Assembly: GCF_005239135.1 (NCBI RefSeq)
Contig: NZ_QKNX01000007.1
Span: 54,402 to 118,401, forward strand
DNA: 64,000 bases
Direction: 5' to 3'
Source: Natronomonas salsuginis
GTDB taxonomy: Archaea > Halobacteriota > Halobacteria > Halobacteriales > Haloarculaceae
The notes below the pieces were generated by a model. The model did no database searches, was not told the origin of the DNA, and saw nothing but the letters and a program-made list of their open reading frames with translations. How positions within the stretch are numbered: position 1 is the first letter of the stretch; every line of letters begins with the position of its first letter. Below are positions 35,401 through 38,464 of this stretch, one piece after another. The position numbers were made by a program, and so were the translations under genes.

Positions 35401-35493
35401 TGGTTGATTAGAAACAGCTCCAAAACCAACAGCTGGTATAATTGTGACTGAAACGAGAACGAGAGCAGTAAGTAGGGCAGCGGTAGTCTTCAT
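8473..35493 (-). CDS. Giant multidomain GLUG-repeat surface protein, 9006 aa
   Basis: One uninterrupted 27-kb frame. Residues 1-27 are a Sec signal peptide. Then: CSPG/cadherin-like domain (30-150), two C-type-lectin-like domains (about 276-421 and 568-703; EFVSDGATWETAKRNAENRS, AWIGASDKDSEGNWTW), Ig-like domains, a repeated beta domain with NPVVIAKPLES and ETLGYIAIEQGD (830-1100), eight GLUG blocks (about 1223-2138, 2265-3305, 3418-3952, 4078-4618, 4755-5365, 5482-5788, 5908-6325, 6438-6902), each opened by a NPYLIDSLADLQAI module and most closed by an invasin-like Ig domain. Next come a cupredoxin-like module (7031-7138), more beta domains, cadherin, TSP3 Ca loops, two carboxypeptidase-regulatory domains, an acidic stalk, a Gly linker, a membrane segment (about 8455-8495) and an Arg-rich tail with three HhH motifs. 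N-x-S/T sequons are very dense. Size and style recall halomucin (about 9,159 aa) of Haloquadratum; homology is untested. Confidence 0.93.
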   Translation of the reverse strand: MKTTAALLTALVLVSVTIIPAVGFGAVSNQPAVNSNVQVTIEEGSKINQITNASLDSSDPDGNSVSYNVTVGVLNGTLFVDGSGSGSANGLLDDGEAVETETFTQANIDNGRLYYSHDGSESASDSFSFEITDGNGSSSGPHTFNIKVTAIDDPPAVTTSSRESNYTASADRFVVDDSLTVTDADGGPIDGATVAIGSGFDASEDTLAVNSTAVSDAGLTSSYDTSTGVLTLTGTASADEMQTVLRTVTYTYSGDATASARDLDVSFTLGTDTGQNMEYLPATGHFYEHVSTAETFQDAEQKAGARSYLGLSGYLTTITSEQEDTTVTELSDAAWIGASDRDEEGNWTWIAGPEKGIQFWQGRDDGSVENGLYTDWGTSNPNGNSASEDAIVINQYGTGGDWHDELTDEDRSYGYVVEYGGLNSSPPTTARVTVTVDTEAPTLTTSSGSVSNTTASGDYLVDDELTLTNPDGGTIDNVTVSLGDFDPSSDDLSVNTTLATNRGITSTYDDTTGVMTLSADSQATVTADDFQAVLRTVTYRFTGASTADGTDRTVPIRFTLNANQQQVTAYDGHYYEFVSDGATWETAKRNAENRSHLGLQGYLATITSEQEDDEIHSRFSDSAWIGASDKDSEGNWTWASGPENGTLFWVGYDSGSEQDDEYAGWVSGAPNDGNFDEDYAEINYNGGWNDNKEKSQGYLVEYGGLTADSAITAQRTVTVDTGAPNVSDVTIKRVDGGGVVTTNDTIEVSATVTDTSSIQSVTASAIAFDAGTVTLSDEGPNSTAADDVYSATFTVGPDPSEETQSVTVTATDAAGNGGTPPGNLVYDSITVNPGGTTDFLTVRLPRSFENPVVIAKPLESTSDGNVAPNDLRGHTRIRNVQSTSFEIRVEEWSVQDDEAHPAANVSYIVAEAGTTTLNDGTNVSAGTITLNEDDGSQSITFEESLSNPVAFTQPQTVNDPDAVSTRNSGVGSDGFNSKIEEDEAGGRVEGTHGTETLGYIAIEQGDSVLGETGFTAGRKGSVNHKLTSINFGDSYPAGFVADMQTSNGGERSYLRYDDRTNTSVSVRVEEDPVDNSDTHVGEEVGYLAWNASTQVTGTRSNDLSVDTSAPQIDDLSASLIAGSPPVSAGDEFRVTTTVTDAGAISTVEADVTALDASSDTITLDDTDGDGTYEGTFVVGQNPDPTRAIAVTVTDSLGNNASATTIAGSQASWDHTVNGTVQTGTFAGNGSTVDPYIIDSLVDLQAINKNATTRGYNYQLGTDLDASATRSWNVPSEHGKGFAPIGGRFGIDSGDTFSGSLDGGGHTISNLSIDQRLTTKNELGFIGTLESGGAVRNLALTNVSVVGDRYIGAVVGESAGTVENVTVSGTVEGRQQIGGVVGAVTSGGTVNNVSASVTVTASGQYAGGLIGDHQSSTPVSDVNASGTVTGTSYTGGLIGRAQAGVVNASASGDVNGTSGGYVGGLVGYLDAHSDEEVRTVRATGNVSAGSSYVGGLIGSVDQTHGSNEVTMSDAHATGGVNTTNSGGNAYVGGLVGRFHESRDLTNVSATGDVTSATGSYVGGLVGRLQMENGNQVVSNASATGDVTTTGDRVGGLMGSSNGIITDSYARGAVSTTGGRVGGLVGSHQDGPIRNVTATGDVLTEGGKVGGLVGYTQASVTNASASGEVTTDGQEVGGLVGQLEAHSNEEVRNVKATGNVSAGSSYVGGLIGFVDQNSGFDEVTMSDAHATGDVNTTNSGGNAYVGGLVGRFHESKHLTNVSATGDVTSATGNYVGGLVGRLQMENSNQVVSNASATGDVTTSGIYVGGLIGNHEDGRRIRNATATGDVSTTGDYVGGLVGNTRASITNASASGEVTTNGQRVGGLVGYLDAHSNEEVRTVRATGNVSAGSSYVGGLIGFVDQNSGSDEVTMSDAHATGDVNTTNSGGSAHVGGLVGRFHESRDLTNVSATGDVTSATGNYVGGLVGRLQMENSNQVVSNASATGDVTTSGIYVGGLIGRHESGSVETSYARGNVSADGDYVGGLVGDANGGPVTDSYARGDITSSGDSVGGLIGRSSEGVTRVYASGRVEGGSSVGGLVGDNSGALSDAYWDKGATNQSAATGSGSSEGATGYGTVGDTRALKMQGRAPTTFMKALNYTSPWKLTSTYPVFQRESNTTEPSLSPIGSMEASDTTALQTEQTTINVTATIDGEPADAGYVIRVDNADGLTELVDAGAVTDETGTARFTFSESSNGTFEPTFGAAGESTVSTSATVKVNPGSVRTYTRDDGTELTATYPGKGTNTKPYLLDSLADLQAININATTRGEQYRLADDIDTSATNNASWNGGSGFEPIGGASGESFEGTIDGNGHAISNLSVNRSDTSTAGLVGELGSSGSIQNLTIENASITGNDDLGVVAGTSDGAIQNLTIQNASVTGNNDLGVAVGINDGRVENITASGTISGNDRIGGLVGTIEASGTVTGVTTTATASGSQSIGGLVGESSGAVNNASASGTVTATGQYAGGLIGDHQSSTPVSDVNASGTVTGTSYVGGLLGRGQADVINASAGGTVNGTSGGYVGGLIGQYNPSLAATIANVSASGDVSASGNRVGGLVGQASSSSNNPITVSDAHASGAVNATDAENTDYTGGLVGEFQDAGNVADVSATGDVSSEAGYAGGLFGELDRASADYVVANASATGDVDAIESYVGGLIGHSGEVPITDSYARGDVTSSGGTVGGLVGYTTADITNASASGDVTSTSDDNVGGLIGHWRLNADDGDRFSRSPALAGHQMVNATASGNVSASSRYVGGLIGQVSTDFDCRKTTATNVFGNTYYPCVDGTRLRGNAPISDAHATGNVNTTYDGADDAYVGGLIGSMDGARQLTDLSASGEVTSASGNKVGGLIGYIHHEHYTSQNHNIINVSATGNTTTTGSNVGGLIGYHDRSSSGSVQLIEDSYARGDVTSSGGTVGGLVGYTTADITNASASGDVTSTSDDNVGGLIGHWRLNADDGDRFSRSPALAGHQMVNATASGNVSASSRYVGGLIGQVSTDFDCRKTTATNVFGNTYYPCVDGTRLRGNAPISDAHATGNVNTTYDGADDAYVGGLIGSMDGARQLTDLSASGEVTSASGHSVGGLIGHLRHDRYSNENHKMINASATGNTTTTGSNVGGLIGYRSPRSSGSVETSYARGNVSADGDYVGGLIGDANGGPVVDSYARGDVTSSGDNVGGLIGRSSEGATRVYASGRVKGGSSVGGIVGSNGGTLSDAYWDKGATNQSAATGSGTPPGATGYGTVGDTRALEMQGRAPTTFMSALNYTSPWKLTSTYPIFQRESATSGSLLATVDTIEASTATVVQTQQMTVEVNTTINGSRVGPGYLITVSDSNGLAELEGQTALTDQNGTATFTFAEQSAGTFTPTFEAVSDPNVTATATVDVNEGAARTFIREDGTTLTAVYSGNGTAGNPYEIDSLADLQAIDNSTAAHDDHYELNTSIDASATGESSWNGGSGFEAVASATDEAFTGTLDGNGYTISNLSINRSGTNRGGLVGELGSSGSIQNLTIENASITGNDDLGVVAGTSAGTIRNVTVTGTVSGNDRIGGVVGNVDTGGSVTSSTAAVDTSGNKAIGGLVGESSGTVNNASATGDVTATGQYAGGLIGDHQSTTPVHDVSASGTVTGTDSTGGLLGRAQANVTDATASGEVNGTTAGTNVGGLIGEYDPSQQATIANVSASGNVSGSTGTGGLVGISRLSSRVTVSDAHATGDVTAAVGGTTHAYVGGLVGELQNAGDVRNISATGDVSVSGNSNFVHGTKVGGLIGQLTHTSSTRVVANASSTGDVSTTGGGNVGGLIGRYTGDGTIENSYAQGNVSAESGDNIGGLIGQGSGEIVRVYASGLVTGSGSTGGLVGSGGQLSESYWDRGATAQSDATGSGTPDGATGYGSVDDTTPAPQMQGRAATEFMDGLHYTTTWNVTRGYPVLQAQSTGTEQPPRTVDTVTATNATGVQSEQVSVSVTVTTADTGTGAAAGLVVSVQDTGGLTSLDNATAVTNETGTATLTVTESATGTFTPTVTVVGYSNATANATVTVNEGAARSFIREDGTELTAVYSGNGTAENPYLIDSLADLQAIDNSSAARADNYRLAANIDASATSDASWNDGSGFEPITPFTGSLDGNDTTISNLSINRSGASTAGLVGTLDSNGVIQNLTIQNASVTGSDELGVVAGTNDGTIQNLTVEDASIDGNNDLGVAVGINTGTVQNVTASGAVRGSDRIGGLVGTVNSGGVVTDATTTATANGSRSTGGLVGQSSGAVNNASASGTVTATGQYAGGLIGDHQSTIPVTDVNASGAVTGTSYVGGLLGRGQADVINSSASGSVNGTRSTGASNSGGYVGGLIGQATSSSGNPITVSNAHASGVVNATNAGTYAYTGGLVGEFQNAGNVTDVSAAGDINASEPGGGHRVGGLFGELHHNSADYILANASATGDVVATGRRVGGLIGYYKDGDGVETSYARGNVSTDGDWVGGLIGDTNNDGAITDSYARGDVTTSGDKVGGLVGETEGVDVTRSYASGRVKGGSTVGGLVGNSIGQLSGAYWDKGATNQTDATGSGTPVGATGFGTVGDDTRALEMQGRAPTQFMPALDYTSPWKLSNTYPIFQRESNTTGSLLATVDTVEATDATGVQTEQITVKINATADGDRVGPGYTVNVSNADGLSELEGETALTDANGTAKFTFAEPTAGTFEPEFVAVSNSAASATATVTVESGAVRTFIREDGTELTAVYRGNGTVDRPYEIDSLADLQAIENSTAAHGDQYTLVANIDASATDDPSWNGGSGFEPIASATDEAFTGTLDGNGHTISNLSVDRSGANRAGLVGTLGSNGTIQNLTIQNASITGNNDVGAAVGTSAGTVRNVTVSGTVSGTDRVGGLVGETTADGDITDSTASVNTSGNQAIGGLVGESSGAVNNASVSGTVTATGQYAGGLIGDHQSTTPVTDVTASGTVSGTGSVGGLIGRTNVSVRNATASGDVMSTSGNKIGGLIGNHQAGQTIADVSATGTVSSDGDDVGGLVGFTRASLRNATASGEVESTTGANVGGLVGRLSHDNSTQVTNVTATGAVSAGADYVGGLVGLIEDPDDNGNITMSGARATGDVEMTSDDGGPASVGGLVGRFEHGSAITDVSATGDVRSVGGNEVGGLIGRLDQLASTDVLKNASATGDVSTTGEKVGGLVGFHRTGSVDDSHAQGNVSAGSGDNVGGLIGLHGRNGGRVGDSYARGNVTTSGNDVGGLIGRSEGEVLRVYASGRVEAGSTVGGLVGSNDGTLSEGYWDKGATTQTDPTGSGTDIADTVSGYGSVGDTTPAPQMQGRAATEFMPGLNFTTTWNTTRGYPVLQAQSTGTEQPPRTVATVTATNATGVQSEQFPVAITVTTAGTGTAAGLVVDVQDAAGLSSLDNVTAVTNETGVATFTIAESSPDTYSPTFGVAGHSTAPTNATIIVDNGAVRTYTREDGEALTAVYRGNGTVDSPYEIDSLADLQAINIDSGTRDEQYRLAADIDASATNDSSWNSGSGFEPIADFTGSLDGDGYAISNLSIDRGDEASVGLFGDTNAGSSITNVTLSQPAVTGGQGTGPLVGSHAGSISRTVVTSGTATTEADGEAHLGGLVGVLVDDAKITESHTSAIVDANGHNEAGGFAGDIGSNARVEQVSATGGVKNGGSEIGGLLGDANDGSQIVEAFAAGNVSGTTNVGGLLGRQDGGGVTVDRAYWDEQSTGQTKSKGDTETALPTVKMQGTAATEFMPGLNFTTTWNTTRGYPVLQAQTTGTEQPPRSVDTIEATGATGVQSEAVAITLTVTTTGGEPRDGFVITARNATGLTDLENATATTDQNGTATFTVTESNASTYEPTFEVAGNSTVSTTATLTIEEGVVRTYTREDETQLRAIYRGNGTSENPYLIDSLADLQAINNSTAARNDHYRLASDIDASATNDSSWNGGSGFEPITEFNGTLDGNDSTVSNLSIDRSNASPVGIVGSLGSDATVQNLTLENASVTGGDDVGLVAGTSNGTVQNVTVSGSVTGDTRVGGLVGTTESGSTITDSSAAVHTSGSERVGGLVGSASGHLTRSTASGAVTATGQYAGGLIGEHLGTTPVTDATTSGNVTGTADVGGLVGRSLAPVRNSSAAGAVTGSADGVGGLVGNTSADVTNSSASGDVSGAAGSDVGGLIGRLDGSSDIRDSYAKGAVTASGSNVGGVVGRVAAGSVARVYATGQVEGGTSVGGLVGDNNGTLSDAYWDKTATNQTSATGSGTPQTVRGYEAVSADTPAAKMQGQAATTFMSGLDFTTTWADTRGYPILQAQATGDEQPPVTVNTAEAANVSAVQSEQVSIPVTVTTPGTGKGLVIMVRDAAGLTDLESATAVTDQTGTATFTVTESTAGTYTPTFGVAGNSTVSTTTLTVEEGVVRTYTRGDGTPLKAAYQGNGTSENPYLIDSLADLQAINNSTQARDEHYRLASDIDASATNDSSWNGGSGFEPIMGFNGTLDGAGKMITNLSINRSGTSPTGLIGVTESAAVVSNLTLANASITGDNDVGTVVGSNAGTVQNVTVSGSVRGGDRVGGVVGTISDGGAVTDSTGATNTSGDQRVGGLAGQSNGTVSGSTASGAVSADGNEAGGLVGQSNGAIDRSSTNNTVTANGSRVGGLVGQSNGNISNASASGTVTANGSSAGGLVGQSDGIVSNSEASGDVSVEGDEAGGLIGQSTGDVKNASASGNATANGSRAGGLVGQSDGNVTSSSASGDVSVEGNEAGGLIGQSDGAVTNTNASGTVSAGGNRVGGLIGQSDGDVTSSTANGTVNASGNEAGGLVGRSNAAVKNSSASGDVSANGDKVGGLLGESNGAVNGSTARGDIAATGPNTGALIGNQSSEKAITDSAASGDVQVDGDSTGDLVGGAGGSSTLPSVETVTITDETNGDGTLSPGDRARVTVETGSGTISSVTVNASAYDAGEVTLSNAETDKPSTHTGVITVGPTATDGTGQSLTVTVTSENGNEITRTVESTAVSVDTTAPITPVDAVYNVTVENGVFVVDNVPRDTLTLERGSTYRFVVDASGHPFHIATTPGGGNFDTIYTKGVTVSSPSSSNTNAVEKGNLTFSVPSNAPDELYYACGIHSGMGGRIDIVDANTAGEDGDTSTPDEEDSPAEDSNDQAGIDTGIAPAVAVTTSDLDSNTLSAVDVTYNATGEVGSVDDLEIQLYNDTDSTTTPIATRTVGSLEGLTSLTVPSSAVGGGTFTGRATLVNTSAGETELANKSTQIVAYENVSTSVTAGSLEDGTITVAYDLGSLDPENAIIRVSPITIGSTFRTETVRPGQSQGMVTIDVPKQANSRFNVQTEIEDTSRSRQIQSSLGYGCVGSQKDPCPTVGESGTTVVDATTGTEVGIEVNATIDHNRGAVDWYLHPTGSPEQKDISVVDGVNASTPLEVTLTVDDFDPVFVLGTGNADGWEKTRVGKGTKEISITVTPAEAYVEPDIQNPDPREWPLSDHTASKRYGAIVDMMAVSMEGQVNPSYRSRLDGAFIGTDAQAFSVPQSSVGGSDSAGSLSITVAAPHYETDGETVNTGFYNARIPIRVLNAWEITPGQVTATYKGESVAESDLTVERKKGAILVSMPVTYSSGTVTVSGSQDSSDTTAPTLSNVALGSDGAGNLSFTFDSDEQLGAATNDVSVRVDGPNANNVYAFDRDDFVQSGAGPYTYTLDSTQAFDNGEGTYTATIDTATDSVDNDGGGSGLTASHEHTVEESTPEFVSTGTITRLENQDGPLVDVNATDGPGGLFDDGVTYTITGGADASSFTVDSDTGVLLFTDSADFETPADADGDNTYEVDVTAATTSANTTQPITVTFYSDTDGDGLADDNTAVGVPTDDDDDNDGILDADDPEPKVPQMSSVSGTITDEDGSPVTSGTVTIVSSDGSHRQSVSLNNTGDYTATVPAGSYRLVVDNTSAPVRELEGIDVGPETAESQDLTLEGSGTVSGAFTNPNGAPATNIPVQITSHDGSETYYTMTNSTGQYAVTVAPGEYVVAPLGNDAGNGSHKVNVTRGERISQSVRLDPQPVETSASLSIVDGTPGNLSVDGHKMVVIPEVTDGLLQIQIANASDPNRDTSVVQDPSELEAFGVTDDTMFEIRVTVTNYTPHTLFWALRDAEFSSQPNATNPAATDITITGSPVSLATTSSQKKRVGPLVSEDPSTVSWPSGASDTADARYNQTVYFSIYDLSTRPDSLRERLTGLVLSTNAQRISLPVVSNDRLRTWIAGPRYATADGTVYEGFYQAQIPQSQLEAWGVADHPEHKLFGEYKSSDRELTVESTDDGISVDVSDISYSASYVDIKADADAPVPGEPQGGDEESVEEEPPSVGDDTESADTSDDGSGDEEPPSVGDDTESADTSDDGNGDEEPQSSTGEIGSSAGTSSGVGGDAGTGGSGSGGGSGGGGSDSAGGAVGVLLASLTAPVRWFGSLSTAGKAAVTVTGGAGAAGAAYSFGGDRIQTPMNMARRRLQSWLRRRLRGSTRQQLTRLVTTLRKRLAWSNIRVRLAALRKYFTRSYWREWFESRRELATREGLQAFLVGTYRSYRKRQWRGWLRSRLRGGVDAASGGLVTTLIPSWLAPVSGPVGAALSVVVAEIQRWIEDIVMGKFDALGKRYSTLMLRSGALLTDTTDRLWYAVTGENPPASNSSVSSIAGEHAGALREVGIESVGQLASADPNHLENAVAVAPAVIDKWIEQADRRETKSDRPPIAETVNGRRVRQRVDRVTARVATASKTILIRTAETAELGVRLLRTRTAVAPTWLRKDALPTIIASAQRTRTAVRQRTFEQAERVRPTLRQFIILINDRLGTTDNGLRSIDGIGPAYSERLSDAGLTTVDELARSDPERVAVSIGVSPKRVYRWTAQARSAEWIGQRLRRRVAVRLVKTEASVAELRDSDPAPLDPAVNSRAWGSLDTPSEAAMRCLSAVGIESVSQLASADPDRLAAATNFDTDRTAAWVEAARIYHKYILAH
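8476..10010 (-). other. Arg-rich cytoplasmic tail with three helix-hairpin-helix motifs
   Basis: The last ~510 residues of the giant protein differ sharply from the acidic ectodomain. They open with MARRRLQSWLRRRLRG and are rich in Arg throughout. Three related ~45-residue units are visible: SIAGEHAGALREVGIESVGQ (bases about 9440-9300), SIDGIGPAYSERLSDAGLTT (about 8960-8800) and SEAAMRCLSAVGIESVSQL (about 8640-8500). Each is followed by LASADP or LARSDP and a helix containing a W-I/T/V-x-x-A. This is the double HhH fold found in DNA-binding and scaffold proteins; the middle unit keeps the GIGP hairpin. The positive-inside rule puts this part in the cytoplasm. Confidence 0.75.
10280..10411 (-). 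repeat. 66-bp tandem repeat encoding the acidic stalk
   Basis: Two head-to-tail copies of a 66-bp unit (starts at 10280 and 10346, two base differences seen) encode EEPPSVGDDTESADTSDDG plus three residues twice, just before the Gly-rich linker and membrane segment. It is probably an extended, negatively charged spacer lifting the ectodomain off the membrane, prone to copy-number change. Confidence 0.85.
14080..14400 (-). other. Cupredoxin-like module within the giant protein
   Basis: Residues about 7031-7138 read as a plastocyanin-type fold: VYNVTVENGVFVVDN, a central GHPFHIATTPGG, then LTFSVPSNAPDELYYACGIH and SGMGGRIDI. The His (in HPFHI) and the Cys-x-x-His-x-x-Met set in ACGIHSGM are placed like type-1 copper ligands. 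Related HPF...YYxCxxHSGMGG modules are known in bacterial and phage structural proteins, where metal binding is not always shown. Confidence 0.65.
26173..26700 (-). repeat. Recent internal duplication, copy A
   Basis: This 528-bp stretch is, by eye, base-for-base identical to 26872-27399 (offset 699 bp, 233 codons, frame-preserving). It encodes GLUG repeats plus an insert with two cysteines (DFDCRKTTATNVFGNTYYPC). Identity including silent sites points to a recent unequal exchange, or to an assembly duplication. Confidence 0.9.
26872..27399 (-). repeat. Recent internal duplication, copy B
   Basis: Second copy of the 699-bp unit. The sequence between the copies (26701-26871) is a diverged version of 26005-26172, so the unit seems to have arisen from an already repetitive array. 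Both copies keep the reading frame. Confidence 0.9.
29561..31125 (-). repeat. Long tandem repeats in GLUG block 1 (561 and 639 bp periods)
   Basis: The landmark ttactgacgacctgattg recurs at 29561, 30122 and 30761, giving periods of 561 and 639 bp (187 and 213 codons). Each unit encodes the same run of GLUG motifs (GGLVGRLQMEN, NASATGDVTT, HATGDVNTTNSGG). Copies are close but carry scattered differences, so they are older than the 26-27 kb duplication. Confidence 0.8.
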
Positions 35494-35758
35494 TTATACG
35501 TAAAATCGGCCATAACGTGCCAGTTCGCGCGGAATCGGCAGTAGTATCGTAGACACTCTCCAGAGACACAACATCTAAAGATCAGTAGTTGTGTACCGAG
35601 ATCGTTTCAGGTATAAGAACACACTTCATTTCGAGAGTTTGCTTGTAATGCGATCTCCTCGTTGGGAGATGTTAGCCGCTATTAGTATATGTAATGGAGT
35701 GCTAAAGTTTGGACCTATACTGAAAGGTGAACCAACATCCAGGGGCCCTCAACAGCGT
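35494..35758. other. Leader/promoter region of the giant gene
   Basis: 265 nt between the Bat-type regulator and the giant gene. On the minus strand there are TATA-like runs (cgttatgg, about 21 nt before the ATG; cttatacc, about 115 nt before it) but none is clear-cut. The stretch is more AT-rich than its surroundings. No ORF or RNA structure recognised. It may hold the target of the adjacent HTH_10 regulator. Confidence 0.4.
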
Positions 35759-38461
35759 CTATAGTTCCGTTGCATCCTGATAGAGAGTCGTCAACAAATT
35801 AGATTCAGCAGCTCGAAGATGTTGATTAAAGGTGGACTGTGCGATGTCGAGAGTCTTGGCAGTTGACGTCGAATCTGCATCCCGAGGCCAATTAAAATAT
35901 CCTGCGTAGAGTGCCGTCTGCAAGACTTCTTTTTGCCGAGCGGTAAGAGCCCCATCAAGACGTGCTGAGAGAGTGGTATTGGTATCTGCCCGCTCACTGT
36001 CCAGTTTGGATAACAGAATGAGATCACTGTAGTCTTCACGAAGTGAGCTCAGATACTCACCGACATCGACGGTGAACGGCACCGTTACTGAAACGACGAT
36101 GTCGTCGGAATCGGAATCGGCGGTGATTTGATTTATTGCAACTCCTTGGTCGGTCAGCTTCTCGCAAAATCTGCTGTTCTGCACCGGGATTTTACAATAA
36201 AGACCATCCTGGGAGTCGCTCAAAACGACCGTCTCTGGATCGAAACCAGCAGCTTCGAACACCTCCGGAGTCACGTTTTCTCCGGTCAATCGCGCGAACA
36301 GGAAATTATGTCGATTATTAGTCAGTACATTCAACACTTCGAGATCTGTCTCCACATCGGAAACAAGAGTTGCGAGGCCGGTATCGTCCTCAAACTGGAT
36401 TTCGAGGATCGTTCCCCCACCGGATAGAAGCGCTGCCTTTTGCCGGAGTGCTGATATCCCGTGGCCTATTATTTGACCGAGCTCTGTGAGGGCTGTCACT
36501 TCTTCTTCGGCGAAGGCGTTTGGCAGTTTGGAATGGACTTCTAATACGCCGAGGATCGAAGCCTCGCTCTGTAGTGGTACAGCCACAATTGAGTTGGTGC
36601 CGTATTTCAGTGCGTCTTGTTCCCACTCCGTTTCAGAGCGAGCGGTGATTAAGTCGCTCTCCACGACTGAATCTTCAATCCTGTATGCCCGTTCAGCAGG
36701 TGGCAATGTAGAGTTACTCCGTTGGGTATTGTCATCTGCTGAACCGTCGTCCGCTCCCACGTTTTGATATGTGAGCGACTCCGTTTTGGCTCTGACCTCG
36801 ATCGTATTCGTATTAATATCTTTTTTACCGATCCAGGCCCCACTAACCAGATCCAGGTGAGCTAGAGCATTACAGACCTCTTGCTCCAGTTCTTCTCGTG
36901 TATTTGCACTGATAACCGTGGCACTTATCGACCGTATCAGTGTGTTAATGCGATCCAGTCGTGTCAGCTGTTCGTTTTGCTCGTTTAACCGCTGGTCGCG
37001 TTCCCGAAGGGCCGCCTCTTGTGCTGTTCGTTCGAATGCGCTTGCTGCGTTCGCTGCTAACGTCTTTGCCAATTTGTTCTTTCTTGAGGGAATCTCTGGC
37101 GTCGTGGTCATCCCCACCAACAGAACCCCCTCTGATTCTAGTGAGTAGAGACGCCACGACGAGAACTCCTCTGCTAACCACTTGCTCGACTGAGTATCTG
37201 CAACGTCGTCGGGACTCAATTGTTCTGTTCGAGTCACATAGGTCGTCCAGACTGGTGTGTCTCCTTCAGAGATGGATGGAAGTTCGATTTCAGTACCATC
37301 CTCCATGGATGCGTGTGCTAGTGGGACCAAGCGTCCTGTGTGCTCTTCTCGTGTATATATCGCGGCAAACTCGAATCCGAGTTCCCCAACTGCGGCAGTT
37401 GTCACGGTCTCACCGATGGCACGTTCCGAGTCCGCTGTCATTAGACCGCGAGAAACCGCATGCAGATCCTCAAGCTGTTGTTCATACGCGTATCTCTCTG
37501 TAATGTTGTGGTAGTGTTCAATCCGCCCACCGGAATAAAGACCAGTTTGAATCGGCCCGCTCCAGTACTCCAACCACTGCTGCTCTTTCGAAGCCGTCTC
37601 AGGGATTCGGACGATGGCTTCGACTTCGGAATGCATATTCTCTAGAGAATGAGTTACCAGGTCAGACAGTGTTTGCTCACCTGAGGGATATTCCTGGTAC
37701 GATTCAGAAGCAATGCGACTGTAGTCAGACCCTTGCATGTCGTTTCTATCCACACCGAGTAATTCTTCGGTCGTTTCGTTTGCCCATACGACCTGTCTGT
37801 CGCGATCAATTACGACCACCCCCTCCTCTGATGTGTCCAGTACGTCTTCAGTGAGCGACTGGTACTGCTGTTGTTCCCTGCGCTCTGCCGCTGTTCGTTG
37901 CAGGCGCTCGATAGCCACTCGAAAATCCCTATCTGGCAGGTTCTGGAGGTACCGTTCGACTTTGTCCTCGAGTTCTGTGATTTGGTTCGCGAGTGCCTGG
38001 TATTGCGGACTTACTTCGAGGGTATCTGCGTCCACGACCGCTTCCAAGGTCGATTGGCGTTCTATCAGCGAGAACAACTCTTGCAGATCCTCGTTATACT
38101 CCGCACGAGTGAGCATCTGCGATATAACGTCTTCGAGGTCGTCAGCTTCAACGGGTTTTTCCAGATACGCATCGAATCCCATTTTGACGATATCGAAGTC
38201 CGGTGTCACCGCAGAGACAATGACCACTTGAGGGTTCGACTCGTATTGTCTGAGTCGCGTGAGAACCTCTCCGCCGGATAATCCAGGCATCATCCGATCC
38301 AGAAGGACGATATCGACCGTCTGATCAAACACTTCTAGGGCCTCTTCACCAGAGTACGCGGTTTCGACAACATAGCGATCTGCGAGCCACTCCGCATACA
38401 ACTCTGCCAAGTTCTGGTCATCCTCGACGACCAGGATTTTTGTGTTTCCGTTTTGGGTCAT
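35759..38461 (-). CDS. Receiver-PAS-GAF-GAF-Bat/HTH_10 transcriptional regulator
   Basis: A 900-aa one-chain response regulator. Receiver domain 8-125 with Asp14/Asp15, phospho-acceptor Asp55 in DIVLLDRMMPGLSG and Lys in AYLEKPVEADD. Then a HalX-like helical stretch (about 130-195), PAS (about 200-320, EEGVVVIDRDRQVVWANETT), GAF-like (about 335-475) and a second GAF (about 500-660), a bacterio-opsin-activator-type beta domain (about 675-820) and a C-terminal HTH_10 (about 845-895: LTARQKEVLQTALYAGYFNW, then TAKTLDIAQSTFNQHLRAAE). This is the architecture of Bat-type regulators, which activate bop in Halobacterium under low oxygen and light. It starts 3 nt after the upstream kinase gene ends, so the two are a kinase-regulator pair. 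Likely targets are the giant gene next door and/or bop; inference from position. Confidence 0.92.
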   Translation of the reverse strand: MTQNGNTKILVVEDDQNLAELYAEWLADRYVVETAYSGEEALEVFDQTVDIVLLDRMMPGLSGGEVLTRLRQYESNPQVVIVSAVTPDFDIVKMGFDAYLEKPVEADDLEDVISQMLTRAEYNEDLQELFSLIERQSTLEAVVDADTLEVSPQYQALANQITELEDKVERYLQNLPDRDFRVAIERLQRTAAERREQQQYQSLTEDVLDTSEEGVVVIDRDRQVVWANETTEELLGVDRNDMQGSDYSRIASESYQEYPSGEQTLSDLVTHSLENMHSEVEAIVRIPETASKEQQWLEYWSGPIQTGLYSGGRIEHYHNITERYAYEQQLEDLHAVSRGLMTADSERAIGETVTTAAVGELGFEFAAIYTREEHTGRLVPLAHASMEDGTEIELPSISEGDTPVWTTYVTRTEQLSPDDVADTQSSKWLAEEFSSWRLYSLESEGVLLVGMTTTPEIPSRKNKLAKTLAANAASAFERTAQEAALRERDQRLNEQNEQLTRLDRINTLIRSISATVISANTREELEQEVCNALAHLDLVSGAWIGKKDINTNTIEVRAKTESLTYQNVGADDGSADDNTQRSNSTLPPAERAYRIEDSVVESDLITARSETEWEQDALKYGTNSIVAVPLQSEASILGVLEVHSKLPNAFAEEEVTALTELGQIIGHGISALRQKAALLSGGGTILEIQFEDDTGLATLVSDVETDLEVLNVLTNNRHNFLFARLTGENVTPEVFEAAGFDPETVVLSDSQDGLYCKIPVQNSRFCEKLTDQGVAINQITADSDSDDIVVSVTVPFTVDVGEYLSSLREDYSDLILLSKLDSERADTNTTLSARLDGALTARQKEVLQTALYAGYFNWPRDADSTSTAKTLDIAQSTFNQHLRAAESNLLTTLYQDATEL

Positions 38462-38464
38462 AGT

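Noticed and set aside
8473..35493. CRISPR-like or satellite-like regular repeats
   Set aside because: The periodicity is in codons of GLUG motifs inside one open frame; units are 60-75 bp, diverged and coding, without constant repeats and unique spacers.
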